Shown here piece by piece: positions 1-9,000 of a DNA stretch of 11,729 nucleotides. Source of the DNA: Cyanobacteriota bacterium (GTDB lineage Bacteria; Cyanobacteriota; Cyanobacteriia; PCC-6307; Cyanobiaceae). The position numbers and the translations under genes are program-made. The stretch lies in assembly GCA_947463165.1 (NCBI GenBank), contig CANHSW010000038.1, forward strand, positions 1-11,729. Reading direction: 5' to 3'. The notes below the pieces were generated by a model. That model saw nothing but the letters and a program-made list of their open reading frames with translations, was not told where the DNA came from and did not search any database. Positions within the stretch are counted from its first letter, which is position 1; every line of letters starts with the position of its first letter.

Positions 1-3000
1 GACGCGATCGTAAGTGGAGCCAGTACCAGACGACGCAGAAACGCCTTTTGATGTATTGCTCAAGCCGCCTGTGGACGAAGGCATTCGAGACCCACCGACA
101 TAAACTGGAGACGCAAAGTTAGCCCATGAACTCGAAGCAGCTGATCCTGAGGACGCCCCTATCGAAGACGCCAGCGACGAACCCCCATAACCACTAGCCC
201 CCCCCAGGCCAAACGACCAATCATTAGAAAAAATACTTGAACTACTACTCGATCCAGAAGACCATAGCGACGAACCAGAGGAACTCGAACCCAAGGAACT
301 CAGGCTAGAAAAACTCGAACCCAAAGAACTCGAGCTTGAGGAGCTCGATCCATAGAAACCACTACCCAGATTTTTGGCCCAGCTGGCCGCCAATCCACTC
401 GGATCAACTTGATCGAGCGGATCATTCCCAACGTAGCGGTAGAGATTGGCATCACCTCCCTTGAAGCCACTCGGGTCTTCGTTGATGAATTTGCCGGTCC
501 CCGGCTCATACCAGCGGGCCCGGTTGTCGGAGAGGCCGGTGCGGGCCTCCAGGGGCCGGCCGGCATAGCCAAAGACGATGCCTACGCCCTCTGTGGTGGG
601 CGCAGAAGCCGCCGGGCCAGTGGTGCGCCTCACGATCTTGCCAAAGCTGTCGTACTGCCGGTGCTCCACCAGCTGGCCGCGGCTGGCGCCATTGCCGGCC
701 ACGATGTCGCGCACTGAATCCTGGTGGTCGCCGAAGGTCCAGAAGGTGTTTCCATTCAGCTCCACGGCGAGGATTTCATCAACCCCATTGCCGTAGAAGT
801 TGCGCTGCGCCACCTCTCCAGCCACCCATTCAATACGTCCATTCAGTTCATAGCTGGCGATCTGGGCGATTTCCAGCGTGCGGATAGCACCGGCATAGGC
901 CGCGTAGAACACGCTCGCCCCACCAACTCCGGCCATGCCGTCGGCATCGATCGAGCGGCGGATGCGGCGATCGGCGAAGTCGTAGCTGTAGCGCAGTTCC
1001 AGATCGGAGCCGGGCAGCGAGGTGGCCGAACTGGAGAAGTTCGCCAGGGCCCCCGCCTGGGCAGCTGTCCAGAGATTTCCATGACTCACGGCCACCAGCC
1101 GGTTGCGCTGGTCGTAGCCGTAGCTGGTCACGTCCGTGTCATTGACAGACAGGCTCTGGCTGTTGTCCCGGTCGATGTACTTAGCCGTGCGGTTGCCCTC
1201 CGCGTCGTAGGCATAGCGGTAGGTGCCATCGAACAGCAACCGATTCCCCGTGCCAGTGATGGTGCCGCCGCTGGTGCGGTTGCCGCTGCTGTCGTAGGCA
1301 TAGGCCTCGCCGGTGAGGCTGGCGGAAAGCAGTTGGTCGGTGGCATCAAGCGTGAAATTGCTGGTGCCCTCCGGCGTGGTCATCGACGTCATCCGGCTGG
1401 CGGCGTCGTAGCTATAGCCGTAGCTGATCGCGGCGCTGGCGCTGGGGGCCTGGCTGATCGCCGTGAGCCGGCCCATGCCGTCGTAGCTGTTGGTGGTGGT
1501 GCCGATCGGATTCACGCCAGCCCCCGCAAAACGGCTGATTTTGCTCACCGAACCATCGCCGCGGTAGGTATAGTTCACCCGCTTGCTCACGGCCCCAGCA
1601 GAGTTGCTCTGCTCATAGCGCGTCACCCGATTCAAAGCATCGATGGTGTAGCTGGTGCGCACTCCCAGCCCCGTCACCGCCTTGCCGAAGATAGGCACAT
1701 CGGCCACGGCCGCCTGATTCTCAGTGGTGGACAGCAGATTGCCGGCCTTGTCATAGCTGAAGTCGTACTGGACCAACGCCGTTGGCACAATGGCATTTTG
1801 GTCTTTAACAATTTGAAGGTCATAGGAACCTGCGGCATTTTCCTCTTTGGAGGTAACACCGATCGTCCAGGTGCCCGCCACGTCGGCGGTCACCAGCAGC
1901 CTTGCCGTTGTGCCGCCGCCGGAGTGGTCATCAAACAGCGCCGTGGCCAGCTCACCGCTGGGCTTCTGAAGCATGAGAACGGGATCAAAGGCGGTGGATG
2001 AGGCCGTCAGCAGCAGTTGTTCGCCCACGGCGAGCGTGATCTGGTAGCCGTCATAGCGCTCGCCCTTGCCATCGCCGTCCCAGTCGATCGTTGCATCCGT
2101 GGCGTTCAGGGAGCCGGGCGGATTCGGGACACCATCGAATGCCGGGGCTTGCACGATTTCGCCAGGTGCCATGCGGCTCTTGGTCATATTGCCCAGGGCG
2201 TCATAGGAAAACTGCCAGGCGGTGGTGGCGGCCTGGTTAGCCGTATCCGTCTCGATCACGCCCAACAGCTGGTTGGCGGCGTCGTAGATCTTTTTAATGC
2301 TGTGGGCCACCGAGCCACTGGCCGCCTGCTGCCAGCGCTCCTCCACCTGCCGATTGGCGGCGTCGTAAACAAAGCTCGTCACCCGGCCGAGCCGGTCGGT
2401 TTGGCGCACTCTGTTACCGGCCAGGTCGTAAGCGAAGCTGGAGAGCGCCCCCAAGGCATCGGTCTCACCGATCAGCCGATCGAGCCGGTCGTAGCTGTAG
2501 CGGGTCAGATTGCCGGAAGCGTCCGTTACCGAGAGGGTGTTGCCCCGGGCGTCGTAGCTGGTCACGGTGGCCAAGCCGCGGGCGTCGGTAACGGTGGTGC
2601 GGCGATCTAAAGCGTCGTAGGTGTAAGAAGTCACAAACCCGAGCGGGTCGGTTTCGCTGGTGCGGTTGCCGGCGGCGTCGTAGCCATAGCGGCTGACGGC
2701 CCTGGCTAATCCCGTGGCCGCCGCCGGGGCAGTTTCGGCCACCAATCGGCCCAGGTTGTCGTAGCTGTAGTTGGTGGTGCGGGCGAGGGCATTGGTGCTG
2801 GAGGCGAGCCGACCGCGGTTGTCGTAGGTGTTGCGGGTCAGGTTGGCCGACACGCTCAGGGGCAGCGCCTCCGGGAGAACCGGTGTGTTCAGGATGGGGG
2901 GCAGCAGGGGGCTGCCCGGGGCTCGCGTGGCACTAGAAGCCGTAATCGACCAGTCCGGACCCAGGGCATCGACTGTGGCCGTCTGGCGGCCCAGACCGTC

Positions 3001-6000
3001 ATAGAAAAACCAGGTGGTGAAGCCGGGATCGCCCGCCGCGGCGCCGCGGGGATCGGTGCTATAGCGCAGGTTGCCGGCCGCGTCGTAGCCGTAGTGAGTG
3101 GTGGGTCGGCCCTGGCCGGCGTCTGGCTGCAACACCCGAATCTTGCGGCCCAGGTTGTCGTACACCGTGTCGGTGCGGCGGCCCAAGGGGTCGATCGTGG
3201 CGGTAACGCGGCCGGCGGAGTCGTATTCAGTGCGCGTGGTGTGTTGCGGGTCGCCGGAGTAGAGGCCCAGGGGGCTGGTTTCGCCGATCAAGCGGCCGAG
3301 GCTGTCGTAATGGCGCCAGGTGGTGCGGCCCAAAGGATCGGTGGAGGCGATCAGCTGGCCGCTGGCGTCGTAGCTGAAACGGCTGAGCGGGGTGGCGGCC
3401 GTGGCATCGGGCCGCGGGGCTTGAACCAGCAGCGGCCGGTTCAGCAGGTCGTAGGAGGTGAGCGTGCGGCGGCCGAGGGCGTCGGTGGCGATCACCACGT
3501 TGCCGGCGGCGTCGTAGGTCGTCGTCGCCTTGGCGCCCAGGGCATTGGTCACCGTCAGCGCCCGGCCGAGCTTGTCGTATGTATAAAGCGTGCTGCGACC
3601 CAGGGCGTCGGTGGAGGAGGCGAGAAAGCCGCTGGCGTTGTACGAACGGGTTGTAGTCGGCCGGGTCAGGGGGCCCGTCGTGCCGTCGGGGTCAGCCTGG
3701 ATCGTGCTGATTTTACGGTTCAGAGCGTCGTAGACGTGCTCGGTGGTGAAGGCGGTATTGGCTTCACTGGCGCCGCCGGGAGCTACCTCAAAGCGCAGGT
3801 TGCCCGCCCGGTCGTACACGAAGCGCTGGATCAGGCTGGTCAGCGGGCCCGTGCCATCGGGGTCGGCGGAGGTCTCGGTAACCTTGCGACCCAGGAAGTC
3901 GTAGCTATAGGAGGTGGTGTAACCGCGCGGATCGGTCACCGACACCAGGTTGCCATCGGCGTCATAGCCATAGCTCGTGGCCGGCCGGGTGATAGGTCCG
4001 GTACTATCGGGATCGGCCTGGGTTTCCTTCGTTTTGCGACCGAGGGCGTCATATTCGTAGTGGGTAGACCTATCGCTAGCCCCGGCCGTAACGCCGCTCT
4101 GGCCTACAAAGAACGGTGTTACATATTGCAGGTTGCCGCGGGAGTCGTAGCCCCAGGCCGTGGCCGGGGCGGAGAGCGAACCGGCAGCGTCTGGATCGGG
4201 CTGCGTCTCCAAGATTTTGCGGCCAAGCTTGTCGTAGCCATAGCTGGTGGTGGCTCCAACCTGGTCGGTTTTGGCCGCAATTCGGCCACCACCATCGAGC
4301 CTCAGCCGCGTGGTGCTGCCATCGGGGAGCCGCATGGCCACAAGCCGATTACGGCTGTCGTAGACATACCGGCTGATGCGGCCCAAGGAGTCTGTCTCGC
4401 TGGCCTTATTGCCGGCCGCATCATAGGAAACCAGCGTATAAGTACCGTCGGGCGCAATTTGCCGCAGCTCCCGTTGCCGCTTGTCATAGACCGTGCGTGA
4501 GCTGCGGCCATCATTGAACGTTGCCGCAATCAGCTGGCTGGTAATATCGTAAGAATTTGATGTAGAAATAGCCGTTAGCACTCCCGAGCCGTCAGGGTCG
4601 GCGGAGGTTTCAGATATCTTGCGGCCCAGGGCATCAAAGCCGAATGCTGTAACGTTGCCGTTGCCGTCGCTCTGCGACAGGCGGTTGCCCCGGGAGTCGT
4701 AGCTGTACGACTGGGTTACGGTGATGCCCGCCGACGAATCAATCGAACTCGAGAGCACCTGGCCGGCACCGTTATAGGTAAAGCGTGTAGCAACCCCCCG
4801 CGGGGAGGTGCTCGATTGGATCAGCCCGCGGCCACCGCTGGCGGCAACGTAATTGGTGGTGAAATTCAGCCTGCCAGCGCCAGAGTCGTCCACCCGGCTC
4901 GTCAAGAAGCCGGTGGCATCATAGGTATATTTTGTAGTTACATCATCGGAAGCATCATTCGGCTTGTAGAGCCGGGAGATCGTATCCAGGTCGCGGAAGG
5001 TTCCGGTGGTGTAGCTGAGCTGGGTAACATTGCCCAGGGGGTCTGTCACACTCGTTACCTTGCCCGTGCTGGTGTCATAGGCGAAAGATGTGGTGGCGCC
5101 ATAGGCATTGGTGGAGCTGAGCTTCAGCCCCTGAGTCGACCAGGTCGAGCGCTCGGTGCTGCGATCGCTCTGCAGTACTTCCAGCTGATTGCCCTGATCA
5201 TCATAGGAATAACGCGTGGCATTACCGCGCTCATCGATAAAGGTGGATTGTTTGCGGAAGAGGTTGAAGGTGAAGCTATGGCGAAGCCCCTCCGTGTCGG
5301 TGACGCGGAAACCGCGGCGGTTGGCAAAATACTCCCAAGAGGTTGCATTACCGGTGGGATCAGTAACGCTCGCCAACAAGCCGCGGCGGGCTGCGTCGGC
5401 ATGGTATCCATAGCGAACCACCGGGGCGGCAACGCCCGCCGCAGGTGTGGCAGCCGTGGATGTGGATAGCCTGCCGTCGCTGGCGTAGGTATAATTCCAG
5501 GTGCGGCCGGTGAAATCCGCCACGGCCGTGATATGGGGACGGGCGTCGCTGTTATAGGTAAACGTGAGCCAGCGATTGGCGTCACGCAGGTCGGATACCT
5601 TGGCGATTCGATTCGTGCCAGTGGTGTAGTCAACCTTCACGCCATTGCCAAAGCGATCGCTTTTAGACACCAGCGCACACATGCCGTTCAACGCCGCGCC
5701 AAAGACGGTCGAATTGCCATCAACATCCCTCCAGGTAAAGCCAGCGGCGGTGGAACCAGTGAGCGCGCCGAAAATCCCAACCGGATTCGTATAGCCGCTG
5801 GCGCCACTGGTGAACACCAGCCGCAGGCCTGAATCGGTCAGCCAGGTTACGGTGTTACTGCCATCGCTGCCGATCTCGATCCGATCGGAATAGGTGAACG
5901 ACCAACCTTCTCCCATGCCGCGGTCCGACCAGGCGGTCGGCGCGCCGCTCAGGCCAGAGACCGTATGTATCGAGTCGTAGCGGCGGCCAAAGGCCAGCGG

Positions 6001-9000
6001 TACGCCAAGATTGGGGATCGAGAAATCACTTTCTTCGTGGTAAACATTGCCGTTGGCGACGTTGACAGGATCGCCAACATTGTTTACAGGGGCAAACCAT
6101 GATTGCGTCGGAGTTGTTTTCGGCGGCGGAGCCGAAATTTTAGAAGTAGCCCCGCCCGAGGAAACAAGTGGGTTGCCGCCAACAGCTCCATGAATAATAT
6201 AGCCAACCACCTTTCCATTAAGGTGTGCTTTTGCGGGATCGCTGGTTACGCACTTTAAGGTATAGCCCACGCCAGTCCACTTCTTGGTGGCGTCCGTGCC
6301 GCCGCCAACGGTCACCTCGTTTTTGGGAACTAGGGCCGTAAATTTCACCCCGGCATAGTCCGCTACACCCGAAAATCCATTGCTTACGGTGCTGGCGATG
6401 GCATTGCGAATATCGGCGCGCACGCCTGGCAGCAACGTAGCGATGTTGGCCACATTGCTAGCGTTGATCTCTACGAGGTTGGCCAGTCCACCTGTCGCAG
6501 CGGCGGTGAGCTGGAAGGCCTTCATCGTCGACACGCTCTCGAAGTTGGTCAGCTCTTCCAGCACCAGGCCCTCCTGTGCTGAATTGGTATAGCCCAGCAG
6601 CAAGTTGCGGTTGAGGTCAATCGCCGTGCTGCTGGCATCGATCGCAAAGCCGCCGTTAACGTTGGCCGGCACATCGACGCCCATGTCGGCCGGCAGATAG
6701 GGAAACTGGAGGCCGGCATTGGGAGTGGCAGCTAACGAGGCGGCGCTGGTGGCAATGCCCAATGCAACTATCGTGCGGTCGGCAACGGCGGAGGTGAGCG
6801 AGGCCAGGGAGGCCTCGTCGGCATCGGCGACGGTGAAGTATTGGGCGATTGCCAGGTCGAGCAGGCCACCCACGGCCTGGTCGTTGTCGATTGCCACGCC
6901 ATTGGCCTGGTTGAGCTGCTGGGCGTTGGCGATTCCCCGCTTTTCGGCTAGCAACGATTCGGAGAATTGGTTGGCATCGAGCCCGATGGCGATGTAGCGA
7001 TCGGCGGCACGGCTGAAGCTGCGCGAGTAGGAGGTGCCACGTTCAGGAGCCGTGATGCTGATGGTGAGCGAGAGCTGGGTGGCAGCGGGGCTGGCAATTG
7101 TGCTGGGAGCAGTGGCAAGCGCCACCCCATCGCGGCGTAACACCGGCCTGGCGACACCGGCCGCGATTCCGGGGTCGATCGTCAGCCGGCTCAGGGCCAC
7201 CTCGCTGAGGGTGAGATTCAGCCCAGATGCACCAAACAGTTGGGTATTACCATTGGCAAGCTTGATGTTGACGGTATATTGAGCTGCCGCTGGAATTGTG
7301 GTCGGCCGCGCCGCTTCCACCGGCTGACTCAAAACGGTGTAAGGGAGCGAGGTGGGTAACGCCGTAAACGACTGTTGACGAATTGGACCGTCGTAGCCAA
7401 CATCGGCGATCGTGAGATCTGGGCGATTTTGAGCCAACCAGGTAGCCACCTTGGCCTCATAGTATTCCGCCGTAGACTTCTTCTGCCAAATGGGATTGGT
7501 TAAGTAATCGCTCTCTAGTGGGTCAAATGGCACGCTGGATAGTATGCCTGCAAGGCCAGGGCGAAAGTCGCGGAACTTCCAGGAGCCATCTAGCGGCACC
7601 CAGGCCTGCACACCAGTTGTGGGTAACCCCACAAATGCCTCGAGCCAGGTGTGGCTAAAGCGCTGGGCATACTGGTCGTAGCTCAACCCCGAGGAATTGA
7701 GAATATTTGCAACACCAGCCAGATCACGTGCACCGAAATAATCTTTGGCCTGGGTTTCGCTCACCTCAATGGCACCCGCAACATATCGCGTGGTGACGCC
7801 TGCGGCCTTGTAGAGCTCCGCCAACAGAGTATTTGTATCCCAATCATTACCAGCTTTTGTTTGCAATGTGGCAAGCGCCCCCTTCATGGCCCCCACGTAG
7901 GGCTGGAACACAATTGTGTTCGTTACATACTCCAGCATCTCAACTGGCAAATAATAAAGTCGCGCGGCCAGATCGGCGATGCCTGTGGCGATTTCCGGCC
8001 GGTCTGGGGCGATATCGATATCGATCAGCTTGCCCTTGAGTGCCGCCAAGCCAGATCGAGGATTGTCGTTGAGCAGCGAATTGCCATGCAAAAGCAGCTG
8101 CTGCAAACGAGGCAGATTAGCAATACCAGTTGGCAGAATTGCTAGATTATTATAACGAATGTCCAGCTTTTGTAGCGCCGCCAAGGAAGGCAGCGTGTTT
8201 AGTAGCGAATCGCTGATGCCAACGCCTTGAATGGCTAGAGATGTAAGATTTGCCAGCCCTGACAATGGCGCCAGGGTCGACAGGGCAGGCGCCGCCACAC
8301 CGTACTGATCTGGAATTAAATCCAGTGACGTAAGCGAGGAGAGATTGCTGATACCCGTAAGATCATCAATCAAGCTGCCGTTTACAGTAAGAGATGTGAG
8401 CTGTGGGGAGTTCGCCAACAGCGAAGTAGTCAGCCACGCGCCGGCGTCCAAACCCAGGCCATTGCGCACATAGCCGGCCAGGTCTGGATCGTAGAACATT
8501 ACCCCCTGGGTAGTACCTCCAGCTAGTTTTACATGGCTTTGAATAGTGCCACGGGCATCAAGAATTCCGCCAAGTACGATCGTATCTCCCGTGTAAGAGC
8601 TCAGCGCAGCTCCCAGAGTGAGCGTTCCGCCGCCACCTTTATTGATGCCACCAGAACCAACGATCGAGGCATCAAACCGTGCTGCATTTGATACACTGAA
8701 CGTAGTTCCAGTAGCTGCAGTATTGAAAGAACCACCACTTACGACATATCCAGCACTGCGGAAATCAACGCCTGCCGCGCCTACTCCTGCTGAGATAGTG
8801 ATATTGCCACCGCTTGATCCTGTGAAGACAGCTGTATCTCCACGAGCGCTGTTCCAGCTCACATACCCGCCAGCGCCTGCGTTTAGAGACGGGTCAAACC
8901 ATGATGCATTTCCCCCCTCCGCCCAGACACCAGAGCCACCAAGACCAGCACCGGTAGAAATTGAATTATTGAGCTGAATTCCATCTGGATCCCAAAACAG

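Noticed and set aside
724..2001. 425-codon plus-strand open frame
   Set aside because: It is the exact codon-register antisense of the giant gene. Its stops would need TTA, CTA or TCA codons on the coding strand, which are rare in this GC-rich gene. No family motifs are seen.
3094..4500. 468-codon plus-strand open frame rich in Gly, Val and Ala
   Set aside because: Antisense of the YD array in the same codon register; the regular pattern mirrors the repeats.
601..5220. CRISPR-like array suggested by regular gtcgta spacing
   Set aside because: The regularity is the YD codon pair in a protein repeat; intervening DNA is coding and repeats are not identical.
5124..5633. 169-codon minus-strand open frame in a second register
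   Set aside because: Overlaps the giant gene out of frame, is Pro/Arg/Ala-rich and has no motif.
7651..8145. 164-codon plus-strand open frame
   Set aside because: Antisense of the LRR and transglutaminase-like coding region, which has recognisable motifs on the minus strand.
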